A program made the position numbers and the translations under genes. The notes beneath the pieces were generated by a model that saw nothing but the letters and a program-made list of their open reading frames with translations, made no database searches and was not told the origin of the DNA. Shown here in pieces: positions 7,198 to 15,653 of a DNA stretch of 28,345 nt. The stretch comes from Chara braunii (Eukaryota; Streptophyta; Charophyceae; Charales; Characeae), in contig BFEA01000560.1 of the NCBI GenBank assembly GCA_003427395.1, positions 808,553 to 836,897 of the forward strand, in the 5' to 3' direction. How positions within the stretch are numbered: position 1 is the first letter of the stretch; every line of letters begins with the position of its first letter.

Positions 7198-7870
7198 TAT
7201 GGTAGGTGGGAAGCCGCCGGTGCACTCCGTCGGATGGTTGTCGGCTATGGCGTTGGGTGAAAGGGGTGGTAGCAGCACCACCGCACGTCGTGATGGGAAG
7301 TTCCGGCCGGAAGGTGTTTTTGTACTTTGCCGGGCGGTGGTTGTTGGCTATGGTGGTGGGTGGGTGAGGTGGCAGCAGCACTGCTTGCTGGGTGAGTGTC
7401 GACCTTTATAGCGGTTGCGGGGATGGTTGAGTATTGTGTTCTGCAGATGGACCTCATGGGTGGGTGGGACGACGATTGAGGAGAGGAAGGTTGTTCAAGA
7501 AGAAGTGTCAGCGTTACGTTGAAAGGAGGTTGTACATCACGGTGCTGCTGGTCAGAAGAGCTAGGGTTATATGGTTTTCCCCTTCTTCCTCAACAACACG
7601 GTAAGTAGTTTCATATGGTGGCTTGAACTCCCTGTGGCGGCTCACCAACGGGTTAGGTGAGGAGGCGCCACACCATCTCTGATTCCTCCTGGGGGATTGA
7701 AGATGGCCGTCAATTTCTTCGGTGCTAGCATTGCGTAGAAGCCTAGTGGCTAGCAGTGGGACAAAGGATGTTCCTCGTTCCCCGAAGATGCTGGGGTTGG
7801 GTTCGAGGGGGATGGGGTAGGTAGACGTTGCTGAGGAGGAGGGGGCGGCGATTATTTGTCGATTCAACTC
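7198..7870. other. Unrecognised segment with a minus-strand open frame
   Basis: An internal imperfect repeat (about 7227-7280 and 7339-7392, both built on GGTTG(T)YGGCTATGG) is followed by a minus-strand frame from 7867 down to 7514 of 117 codons starting with Met. Its composition is ordinary for a protein and not low-complexity, but I recognise no domain, no splice structure and no conserved neighbour. It could be a decayed exon or chance. The sequence alone does not support a gene call. Confidence 0.3.
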
Positions 7871-8523
7871 GATTGATGGCTCTTATAGTCAGTCTTGCCC
7901 GTGTATGGTTTGGTGGTTTCTTAATTAGGCAGTCTTCAGTAGTACCTGGCGCTGGGCTGATCCCCCCTTATGAAATCTGAAATTCTTGAACTGATTTACG
8001 AATGATTTCTCGCGCGAAAGATTCTTAGTTTGTTTTTGAGTTTTGGGTACCAACGAGTCTTGTCTAACCGTGATTTTCCTCCCTACTTAATAGTTTTCTG
8101 AAACTTTCAATTCTGTGGTGGAAATTCCTGATATCGATTTCCTGATTCTTTTGGCTTTTAAATTTTAATTTTTCGCACATATTTGATCGCTGCCGTATTT
8201 CTGCTAATTGGTATTTCTTGATTTACTATCAGAATTTGTATCGACGTCTTTTTGGATATCATACATTGCCTTCTTTTGATTCAACATCAGAACGATTCCT
8301 GGGACCTTGGGGTTCTAGGAATCTGAGCCGAAAGTCCTTTTGGACATCACAGTTGATTCTTTCATTGCTCTCAATTTCCATTGCTAAATCTATGCTTGAA
8401 GTCATTTTTCATTTGGAATAATCTCAATTCTTAAACTCTTAATTTCGGATCTGTCACTCTTTTTCAATTCCAAAATCCTGAATTCTGATTTTTTAGTTAG
8501 TTGTAATCATTAGATCCCTTTTT
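7871..8523. other. No gene; AT-rich stretch
   Basis: T-rich on the plus strand with many TTTCTGATTC/AATTCTTAA-like words, a composition like a plant intron or UTR. No exon with a convincing frame is visible on either side, so I leave it unassigned. Confidence 0.55.
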
Positions 8524-9394
8524 GGCTCGCCTCTCAAGGAGGATTGGAGGAATAGGGTTACCTGACAATTCATCCTTGATTCTGCGTAGGGTGGTTGAGA
8601 ATTCGGTGGCCCTCGATAACCGATGCTGGAGCAACGCTGGCCGGAGCCGGAGCCAGGTGGTGCAACTCTGTGACCTAGCCTAATGGGGGCGTGAGGCCTG
8701 GTAGAGAGATCTGGGGGGCTGTTTGCGGGGGCAGTCCTTGTGGTCATCGGGGGTCGTAACTGAAGCAATGCTGGCCGGTGCTGGAGCAAGGTGGTGCAAC
8801 TCTGTAACCTAGCCTGAAGAGAGCATGAGGCCTGGAAGAGCTTGGGTTCGTGCTGGATACAGCCGTGCTGGTGGCGGTCAAAGGTGGATTGAGTAGGTTT
8901 ACCTATCTGATTGGAGTTTGGGCGGCTTGTCGACATGCAATTTTTTGAATATTTCTGAGTTTTTCTTTCTCGTTATTTCAATTAGGCTTGCCTCTCAAGG
9001 AGGATTGTAGGAATAGGTGTGATCTAGCAATTCATCCTTGATCATGCATAGGGTGGTTTAAAATTCGGTGGCCCTTGAAAACCGATGCTGGAGCAACGAT
9101 GGCCGGAGCCGGAGCCAGGTGGCGCAACTCTGTGACCTAGCCTAATGGGGGCGTGCGGCCTGGTAGAGAGATCTGGGGGGCTGTTTGTGGGGGCAGCCCT
9201 TGTGGTCATAAGTGGTGGTGACTGAAGCAATGCGGGTCGGTGCTGGAGCAAGGTGGTGCAACTCTGTAACCTAGCCTGAAGGGAGCACGAGGCCTGGAAG
9301 AGCTTGGATTCGTGCTGGATACAGCCATGCTGGTGATGGTCGAGGGTGGATTGAATAGGTTTTACTTATCTGTTTAGTGGTTGGGAGTCTTGTC
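8524..9394. repeat. Nested tandem duplication, about 461-bp unit
   Basis: Two units (8524-8933 and 8984-9394, offset 461) share GCCTCTCAAGGAGGATTG (8529 on; one base differs in unit 2), GGAGCCGGAGCCAGGTGG, AGAGAGATCTGGGGGGCTG and AGCTTGG.TTCGTGCTGG. Inside each unit a second, older duplication repeats the theme GGTGCAACTCTGT.ACCTAGCCT...GAGGCCTGG(T/A)AGAG about 150 bases apart. Minus-strand frames across it encode repetitive Pro/Ser-rich strings with no domain. This is noncoding repeat DNA or part of a larger mobile element that continues into 9455-9895. Confidence 0.85.
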
Positions 9395-9454
9395 GTCAGA
9401 AATGAGATAAAGAGGATGGATGGGGGTCTCGAGACGGTTTCTGAAACTCTGCCT

Positions 9455-9895
9455 AGGTGAGTGGGAGAAGAAGGTTGGATATCAAGCGTCCTACCAGTGA
9501 GGGGGCTAGCTGGTAGGATGGTAATAGGGTATAGCAGCAGCAGAGATGGTGGCTTTGCTGCAGTAAGACTTGCCGGAGTGAGGTAATGAGGATGGAGGTC
9601 CCAAAATTTTTGCCTATTTCTGAATCATGAAGTTGTCATACACATGTTTGAAGTAGCTCCAATTCTTTGAGCCAAAGCCGGGTAATGGCCCCGGTATCTC
9701 AATTTCAAAATTCCATTCTTAGGCCAATTGGATTTTTCTAGTAGGTTCCTAGTCTCATTTTCATGAAATTTTCTGACGAGTTTTCTGAATGTACTTGTTG
9801 TGGGACGTTGGGCCCGGTTCCCAGTTCGTGCCAATTTGTGAGGATATGGTTGTATCTATGGGACGCTGGACCCGGTTTCCAGCAGGTGTTGCTCC
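9455..9895 (+). mobile_element. A-tailed retroposon family, copy II
   Basis: This aligns along about 440 bases with the minus strand of 14295-14743. Shared words include CTACCAGTGAGGGGG near 9490, GAGATGGTGGCT near 9543, CCCGGTTCCCAGTT near 9813, GGTTGTATCTATGGGACGCT near 9849 and CCCGGTTTCCAGCAG near 9871. It ends at TTGCTCC: the CAATAGATGGAGCTTG-A-tail end seen in copies I and III is missing and unrelated sequence follows. Two tandem hairpins with the same loop CCCGGTT lie at 9808-9824 (TTGGG/CCCAG) and 9865-9883 (GCTGGA/TCCAGC). Confidence 0.7.
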
Positions 9896-10130
9896 TCAAA
9901 ACATATATTGCTGGCCTGCTCCTCTTTCATATGAAATCGCTGAACGTCTCTTGAGATGTTGGGACCCTTGCATATGTACTGCTGGGGTCCTCCAGGAAAA
10001 AGACTATTCAACAAGGAATACGTGAGCCCAATTTTTTTTTTGTGGGGAGGTGCACCATTGGCTACCTCAGCCAGCGTTCTCCAACTTTTTTTTTATACCC
10101 TATTTGTTGGGTTTATTGGGGTGCGTCGCA
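9896..10130. other. No gene seen
   Basis: Short region with two T runs (10030-10039 and 10085-10093) between retroposon copy II and the CACGTG cluster. Confidence 0.6.
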
Positions 10131-10200
10131 TCACGTGCGTGTGCATGCTTACACGTGCGTTATGCGTCGCACGTGTGGAGCTCGCGCGCACGCGATATGC
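10131..10200. promoter_or_regulatory. Three CACGTG palindromes in an alternating Pu/Py tract
   Basis: CACGTG occurs at 10132-10137, 10152-10157 and 10170-10175, within a run rich in GTGCG, GCATGC and GCGCGCACGCG. CACGTG is the plant G-box core bound by bZIP and bHLH factors. No gene start is visible downstream, so regulatory use is unsupported. The tract may simply be a Z-DNA-prone repeat. Confidence 0.3.
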
Positions 10201-10380
10201 CGCAGGTATGGGTTGGAGTATAAGGGGAGTATAGGGGTGATATAGGGGATATTGGCGGGTTTAATAAGGGTGTTGGGGGCGGTTTGGGAGTGTTGGGTTG
10301 GTGTATGCTGGTATTGGGGGCCGCTATGGGGGTGTGGGTGAGGTTATTAGGGGTTCTTGCTCCCAAAAAAAAAAAAAAAA
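10201..10380 (+). repeat. G-run-rich strand ending in poly(A)
   Basis: About 150 bases of GGG/GGGG runs separated by 3-10 bases, including four tracts at 10224-10227, 10234-10237, 10245-10248 and 10257-10259 that fit a loose G-quadruplex pattern. It ends with CTCCC and 17 A residues (10365-10381). The A run suggests another retroposon 3' end, but I find no second copy to prove it. Confidence 0.55.
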
Positions 10381-10390
10381 ATAGGTGCAG

Positions 10391-10482
10391 GGTGCCGATG
10401 ACCCCCGACTGGTAGGTGCCGACCAGTCGATCAGTCGGCGGGTCGACAACCGACCAGTCAAAGGGCCGCCGACCATCGGTGG
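10391..10482. repeat. Second CCGACC-rich GC island
   Basis: Contains TGCCGACCAGT (10417-10427), identical to 6352-6362, plus further CCGACC, CAGTCGG and GGTCGAC words that make it self-complementary. It lies about 50 bases before hairpin 9. Confidence 0.7.
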
Positions 10483-10535
10483 GTCCAACACTGCAGAAAG
10501 GTATGTATAACTTGGCTACTTAAACAGTTCAAGGC

Positions 10536-10570
10536 GACTAGGCTTTGTTTCCAAGTTGAATGACCTAGTC
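10536..10570. other. Hairpin 9, same constant-loop family
   Basis: GACTAGG (10536-10542) pairs perfectly with CCTAGTC (10564-10570). The innermost C/A position (10543/10563) is mismatched. The loop is TTTGTTTCCAAGTTGAATG, one base from consensus. It is about 4.3 kb from the main array with an unrelated stem sequence. Confidence 0.85.
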
Positions 10571-10627
10571 ACATGCCCAAAGAAGAGAAAAGTAGTAGTG
10601 CCCTGTGTTTGTGTATATTCAATTGGC

Positions 10628-10666
10628 AGAGCTAGACTTTGTTTCTAAGTTGAATGGTCTAGCTCT
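10628..10666. other. Hairpin 10, longest perfect stem of the family
   Basis: AGAGCTAGAC (10628-10637) pairs perfectly with GTCTAGCTCT (10657-10666) around the exact consensus loop. Ten uninterrupted pairs with a stem unlike the others. Confidence 0.9.
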
Positions 10667-10780
10667 ATGCTTTATGTAAGCTGGGTAAAAAGAGATAAAT
10701 CATTGAAAAACTATGAACTATTGTTGACAAGGTTTAACCTTGGGACCGATGTCGGATGGCGCGGTGTTCTGACCCTCCGC

Positions 10781-10890
10781 TGTGTACCGAGTGCCTGCTC
10801 ACGTACTTCCACTGTGTACCGAGTGCCTGCTCGCGTACCTCCGCTACGTACCGAGTGCCTGCACACGTACCTCCGCCGTGGGACCGGTCC
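10781..10890. repeat. 32-bp tandem repeat x3, then GGACCGGTCC
   Basis: Units at 10781-10812, 10813-10844 and 10845-10876 share GTACCGAGTGCCTGC followed by CGTAC.TCC. Twelve codons of drift are visible as scattered substitutions. The palindrome GGACCGGTCC follows at 10881-10890; the same 10-mer occurs five times in the tandem pair at 24045-25278. Confidence 0.9.
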
Positions 10891-11331
10891 AGTCGACGCT
10901 ACCACTGGCAAAGGGTGGGTGCTCCACTGGACTTTCCATTTGTCCACGCAGGCTCGACGCTCTGCTGTACAGCAAAACTCTCGCATACCGTAAAGGTGCA
11001 GACCAGAACAAGAACCGACCTCTCTCACATAGTACAAGATAGCACAGCAGAAGGCTAATATACCAATGATCCGAACAATCAATGTTGCAATGCAGACCAC
11101 ACATACATCATCATCATTCCATGGTCTGAAGGGGTCTGGCACTCACACAGGAAGAATGCGCCAGTCCCCAACCATACACAGACGAAGAGGAGGGGGCTTA
11201 GACGAAGAAGAGGGGAAAATGGGAATGTTGTCAACACCAAGTCTTCGATACAGGTCCCAAATAATCCCTCGTCCAATGTCTCAATCCCAATGTCGAGTTT
11301 GAATCCAAATGTCGTCAAGTCCCAAAGTTAC

Positions 11332-11334
<3 letters not shown>
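10891..11334. other. No gene seen
   Basis: Mixed sequence with a short direct repeat of GACGAAGAGG/GACGAAGAAGAGG (about 11173-11214) and CCCAATGTCGAGTTTGAATCC-like words near the right end. The overlapping open frames have no recognisable domain. Confidence 0.6.
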
Positions 11335-11395
<61 letters not shown>

Positions 11396-11650
11396 NNNNN
11401 NNNNNNNNNNNNNNNNNNNNNNNNNNNNNNNNNNNNNNNNNNNNNNNNNNNNNNNNNNNNNNNNNNNNNNNNNNNNNNNNNNNNNNNNNNNNNNNNNNNN
11501 NNNNNNNNNNNNNNNNNNNNNNNNNNNNNNNNNNNNNNNNNNNNNNNNNNNNNNNNNNNNNNNNNNNNNNNNNNNNNNNNNNNNNNNNNNNNNNNNNNNN
11601 NNNNNNNNNNNNNNNNNNNNNNNNNNNNNNNNNNNNNNNNNNNNNNNNNN

Positions 11651-11692
<42 letters not shown>
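11335..11692. repeat. (TC)n microsatellite spanning a 255-N gap
   Basis: TC repeat at 11335-11395, Ns at 11396-11650, TC repeat at 11651-11692. The gap is a scaffold join inside the repeat. Open frames that cross it are artefacts. Confidence 0.97.
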
Positions 11693-11694
<2 letters not shown>

Positions 11695-12091
11695 GTACCA
11701 ACCTGTGAAGGTGGCGCCTTGTTGCAGGTACATCGAAGACGAAGCTGGAGCTATGGCGCCACAAGTAAGTCTCCCTAGCCTCCGCCAACCATCTCTCTCT
11801 CTCCAATGCTGCTCTAGCTCCTAATAGCGCCCACCGCTGAAGACTACTGCTAACACTACTACTACTACTGCATCGCTCCTCCAGAGGGCTGCTGCCGAAT
11901 CCTGAAGACTGCCTCCTGCCTCCTGCACGTGAAGTGCCTGGGAAGTCCCTATGAACTACCTCGTGACTGCCTGCAGCCTGTAGGGCGGGCCAATCTTATA
12001 TTGCGCTGGCCCGTCGAGGAGGCTGCTCTTGCCAATGCCAAAACGTGCCAGACCTTGGTGTTGAAGTTCAGGGCAGGTCGACTTTATGAGG
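11693..12091 (+). other. Possible first-exon-like patch; otherwise no gene
   Basis: Directly after the (TC)n tract, ATGGCGCCACAA (11753-11764) runs into GTAAGTCTCC, a good 5' splice-site match, 60 bases downstream of the microsatellite. CT repeats are common in plant 5' UTRs, so this could be a start codon and donor site. I cannot find an acceptor or a second exon. A short (ACT)n run lies at about 11853-11870. Confidence 0.2.
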
Positions 12092-12285
12092 GCCTGAAAA
12101 TGGCCCTCGTTTTCAGGCTTTTAGGCTGAAACGCCACAGGGTCTGTAGGCCCTCGTTTTGGGGCTTTTAGGCTGAAACGACACAGGGTCTGTAGGCCCTC
12201 TTTTTTCGGCTTTTAGGCTGAAACGACACAGGGCATGTAGGCCCTTGTTTTCAGGCTTTTAGGCTGAAACAACAGAGTGCCTGTA
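12092..12285. repeat. 46-bp tandem repeat x4 with leading hairpin
   Basis: Units start at 12102, 12148, 12194 and 12240, exactly 46 bases apart, each GGCCCTYGTTTT-like, then GGCTTTTAGGCTGAAAC and CACAGGG. Unit 1 is entered through a perfect hairpin: GCCTGAAAA (12092-12100) with TTTTCAGGC (12110-12118). Units 1 and 4 also allow TTTCAG/CTGAAA. The array fades into non-repeat at 12286. Confidence 0.93.
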
Positions 12286-12402
12286 GGTCCCTGAATTTCT
12301 GTCTGGTCGGGCTTTGCAGGGCCGTGTGGCTGCGCAGTATGCCACAAAAGCACAACCGGCCTGTGGCCGTGGTAGCCGCCGGGCCCGCCCAGGGACGAGG
12401 AG

Positions 12403-12430
12403 GTAGAAGGACCTGCACGGTCCTTTCTAC
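12403..12430. other. 11-bp hairpin with one bulge
   Basis: GTAGAAGGACC (12403-12413) pairs with GGTCCTTTCTAC (12419-12430), leaving one unpaired T and the loop TGCAC. A poly(A) run of 18 bases follows at about 12503-12520. No gene end is visible beside it. Confidence 0.6.
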
Positions 12431-12681
12431 TGTTCGTCGAGTACCCTATACCCGGGTTATGGGACGCATGCAGTGAACTACGGTCACTATCAGAGTAAAA
12501 GGAAAAAAAAAAAAAAAAAAGGGAACGTAAAAGAAAAGAAAAAAAGGAAAATGGGAACGTCATTCTGGATTACGTCAAATGGCTACTACTGATCGCGTCA
12601 GTTCGCCTCTCGCGCGATTCTAATTCTACTTCAGATTAATTGGATTTTCAAATTTAGGGGCGAACGGTTCATTTACGAACA

Positions 12682-13104
12682 GTGATTGCAGGTGGGGGGC
12701 CTAGGGTGGCTGGCACTTCGATTTTCATTCTACCGCAGACGCGGCCTGCTAAGCACCGTGCAGAGGGGCTCCAAAAGGGAGCACCCTCGGACGCTTTGGT
12801 AGGAGGCTTATCACCTTCCGCAGGAGGTCATAAGCCCTCTCCTTACCATCAGACAGGGGTACCCATCAGGGGTAGTCCGGCGGCAGATCTTGAAAGGGGC
12901 AGAGTGCTCATCGGTATCCCGTTATGGGACCACCGCGTCGAACCTGCCATCACCTTACGCAAAGAGAAAATGAAGGGACTGGTAATTGACAGCAAAAGGT
13001 CTGCGACTTTGCATGTAGTACGACCGTTGGGGTTCGGTCTCTCGCTCTTTTCTCCTTATTTTATTTTATTTCACTTCATTATTTTCAGCATTACAGATTG
13101 TTAA
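12682..13104 (+). other. Unrecognised 140-codon open frame
   Basis: A Met-initiated frame with mixed, protein-like composition for its first 105 codons (Gly/Pro/Ser-rich, then the stretch LRKEKMKGLVIDSKR), ending in a Phe/Ile-rich tail that comes from T-rich DNA. I recognise no domain. It lies upstream of the broken coding relic at 13296-14092 and could be part of the same decayed element. Chance is also possible in this GC-rich patch. Confidence 0.25.
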
Positions 13105-13295
13105 TATGCTGAATTCTAAAAGTTACTTGAGTACCCCATTTAGAACACTGGGATCGTGGTATGGGGAGAGCCTACAAAAGAGCGAGAGAGACAGGCTGTT
13201 GGCTACTGGTTAGTGGGTGCGCGCAAGCTACCTTGTTGTGCTAACATCGCTGGGCTGAGACAGAAGGGTAGAGTAGTGAGGGCCTGTGTAGGCTG

Positions 13296-14092
13296 TTGGG
13301 GTGCGTGTGCGCGAAGTACCAGGCTCAGACTATCACGGGAAGCGCACAGCCATGGCTCTGCATGGCTATAGGTCAGACTGCTGGAACCTCCTGGAGGCCG
13401 ATTTCCGGGGAGGGTCCCTTGATCACCACCATTCTCAACTACGACGGGGGAGAAGAGGTAAAATTGAAGATTAATGTGGAAGGAGCTAGGGAGGCAGAGA
13501 TGAGAGCTGATTAGAAGCTGCAGGCGGACGTGACTGAAGCAAAAGACAGAGCTAAGCGGAGGTGCAGGAGGGACGGAGTCACGACCGAACTCCAGGTAAC
13601 GGTCACTTGCCACGAGGCAGAGACCTCTACCTATACTGTGGAGAGAGAGCAGGCGCACCTGGACCTGGACTCAGGGGTTGAAAGTGAGGTCAGCGCAGCA
13701 GAGACCCTCTCCTGGCATGGGTTCGACCAATGGTGGAGGGATCACCCGCCGTCATAGCCTATGGAAAGCGGCCCCGAAGCCAACTCACGAAGATAGAGGG
13801 ACTAGGGCCGCTAGGTGGTCACGGGCGGTGGCCACGAAAAAAGACAGTCAGGATCGAGAGCAGTTCAGGAATGTGGGTATGCGCTGTGTGCTCGGGCTAC
13901 AGACCCTTCCCTCGTTGACGTCATTGCTGACGAAGGGGCGGCTGCTTCGAGCATAAGTTTTACGAGACTGCTACGAACTATGAGAGAGGGTTTTTTGCGC
14001 GCGATCTCCTTTTGTTGTTGACATCAGCCCAAGGCAGGCGAGACACCTACTTCGTGTATGCAATGACGAGGGCTGAGGAAGAGAGTTGGTAA
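13296..14092 (+). pseudogene. Broken coding relic, family unknown
   Basis: Two overlapping halves read like protein but in different frames. The first (13296-13757) is one frame of about 150 codons interrupted by a single TAG at 13512-13514. It is rich in Glu/Lys/Arg/Ala around the stop (GAREAEMRAD before it, LQADVTEAKDRAKRR after), suggesting a coiled coil. The second (about 13730-14092) is shifted and is interrupted by TGA at 13916-13918 and 13928-13930. It carries a CAVC motif and later HC and GGC residues that might be metal ligands, then an aromatic, charged tail ending EEESW before TAA at 14090. Stops of this sort plus a frame change indicate decay of a once-longer gene, perhaps an element protein. 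I cannot name the family. Confidence 0.4.
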
Positions 14093-14294
14093 GTGATGAG
14101 GGGCAAATTCGCAGGAGTCTGAAGTGAGCCGGAGGTGGCGGAGAGACCATCCACCCGCTGCCCCAGTCGAAGACGGTTCAGAGGCCATCTTGTGATGACA
14201 GCGTGTCTGAGACAACTAGGCGGCTACAGCCTAGAGAGGGAGAGGGGGAGTACCCAGAGAGAGAGAGAGAGAGGGGCATGAAGGGAGGTCAAAC
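14093..14294. other. No gene; short GA run
   Basis: Mixed sequence with a GAGAGAGAGAGAG run at about 14260-14273, just before the T-tract of retroposon copy III. Confidence 0.6.
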
Positions 14295-14743
14295 GTGCTC
14301 TTTTTTCTTTTTCTTTTTTTTTTCTTTTTTTTTTTTGGAAAAACAAGCTCCATCTATTGGTGGGGAGCAACAACTGCTGGAAACCGGGTCCAGCGTCCCA
14401 TAGATACAACCATATCTTCACAAATTGGCACAAACTGGGAACCGGGCCCAGCGTCCAATAACAAGTACGTTGAAAAAAACTTCATCAGAGAATTTCGTAA
14501 GAATGAGGCGAAAAACTACTAGAGAAGGCTATTTATTTTTTGAAGAATTGAAACTACTTCAGAATTCAGGAACAACTAAAAAAAAAAACCCATCAACCCA
14601 CTCTTACCCCCCTCCGGCAAGACTGACTGCCGCCGAGCCACCATCTCCGCTGCTGCTATGCCATTATGCCATACTCCCATCCTGCCAGCTAACCCCCTCA
14701 CTGGTAGGGCGCGTGATAACCAACCATCTTCTTCCACACTCGT
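14295..14743 (-). mobile_element. A-tailed retroposon family, copy III (minus strand)
   Basis: The fullest copy. On the minus strand it runs from 14743 down to a 3' end reading CAATAGATGGAGCTTG and a long A tail (plus-strand T run at 14301-14336). It aligns with 9455-9895 over most of its length and with 1776-1867 at the 3' end. Hairpins with the loop CCCGGTT (AACCGGG on plus) lie at 14435-14451 (CTGGG/CCCAG) and 14376-14394 (GCTGGA/TCCAGC). No coding domain is visible. Confidence 0.75.
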
Positions 14744-14860
14744 TATTTTTGGGGGGAGCCCAGCGTCCCCTTACTCAGAAAACTACTGTAGAAGACTTCA
14801 AATATAAACACATTTCATCTGAAACGAATAGAAGACAATTTCAAAACTACCCCCCCCTTC

Positions 14861-15495
14861 TCTCCACAGCACAGAGGGGAAAGGAGAAGACAACACCTCT
14901 CCACTTGTGAAGAGAATTAGCATTGCCCTCAAACTTTCCAAGATCCCTCGCCCTCCTGTCCTTGAGCTGCCCCCGTCAAGAGGAACCCCCTTCTCCTCAA
15001 AGACTCCAACTCAGGACAAGCCCCCTAACACACCACCGCTCCCTAAAGAACAGGCAGTTCCCACCAAAAGCCTGTTCCTGCAGAACAGCGATCCCCCAAC
15101 CCCTCTTCCAACCTTCTCCACGTTGGAAAAGTCTCCCAAGAGCAACCCTAATACCACCTCATCCCTCCACGGTGACCCCTTCTCTCCACGATGAAGAGGG
15201 GAAAGGAGAGGGCAGCACCTCTCCATTGTGCAGAGAAACAAATTTGCCCTATCTTCAAAACAAAAACTTCCCTCTTGTCCAACAGCTGCCCCCGTCAAAG
15301 GGCGACCCTTTCTCCTTTTGACCCCAACTCAGGACAAACCCCCAACGAACCCCCACTCCCTCAAGAACAAGCAGTTCCTACCAAAAGCCAGTTCCCGCAG
15401 AATAGTGGTTCTTTCAACTTCCATCCCTACCCTCTCCACATGGAACGGACCCCCAAGGACAAATCTGAAACCCACCTCCCATTACCAGGCGAACA
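14861..15495. repeat. Tandem duplication, about 322-bp unit, Pro-rich open frames
   Basis: Units at about 14861-15182 and 15183-15495 share GAGGGGAAAGGAGA, CACCTCTCCA, GAGCTGCCCCCGTCAA (unit 2: CAGCTGCCCCCGTCAA), CCAACTCAGGACAA and CAGTTCC.ACCAAAAGCC. Plus-strand frames at 14907-15194 and 15191-15535 translate to related Pro/Ser/Thr-rich strings sharing EQAVPTKS, but lie in different frames. The region could be a relic of a disordered protein region, as in some LINE ORF1 proteins, or a C-rich satellite. I lean to noncoding or decayed. Confidence 0.8.
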
Positions 15496-15529
15496 TTTAG
15501 AATCATCTACTCCCCTGCGTGCTCACTAC

Positions 15530-15653
15530 CTATGATGATGAAAAAGACAAAAAGCAAAAACCACTCGTTATCCACTATAGAAGTTTTCACTATGATGATG
15601 ACAAGAGACAAAAAAAAGCAAAAATCGCTCGTTATCCACTATAGCAGTTTTCA
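15530..15653. repeat. 60-bp tandem duplication
   Basis: Units starting at 15530 and 15590 share CTATGATGATGA, AAAAGCAAAAA, CTCGTTATCCACTATAG and AGTTTTCA. The second is a few bases longer because of an A-run expansion. Confidence 0.9.

Noticed and set aside
11281-11824. Long Ser-Leu and Arg-Glu frames across the TC repeat and gap
   Set aside because: They run through 255 unknown bases and a dinucleotide repeat.
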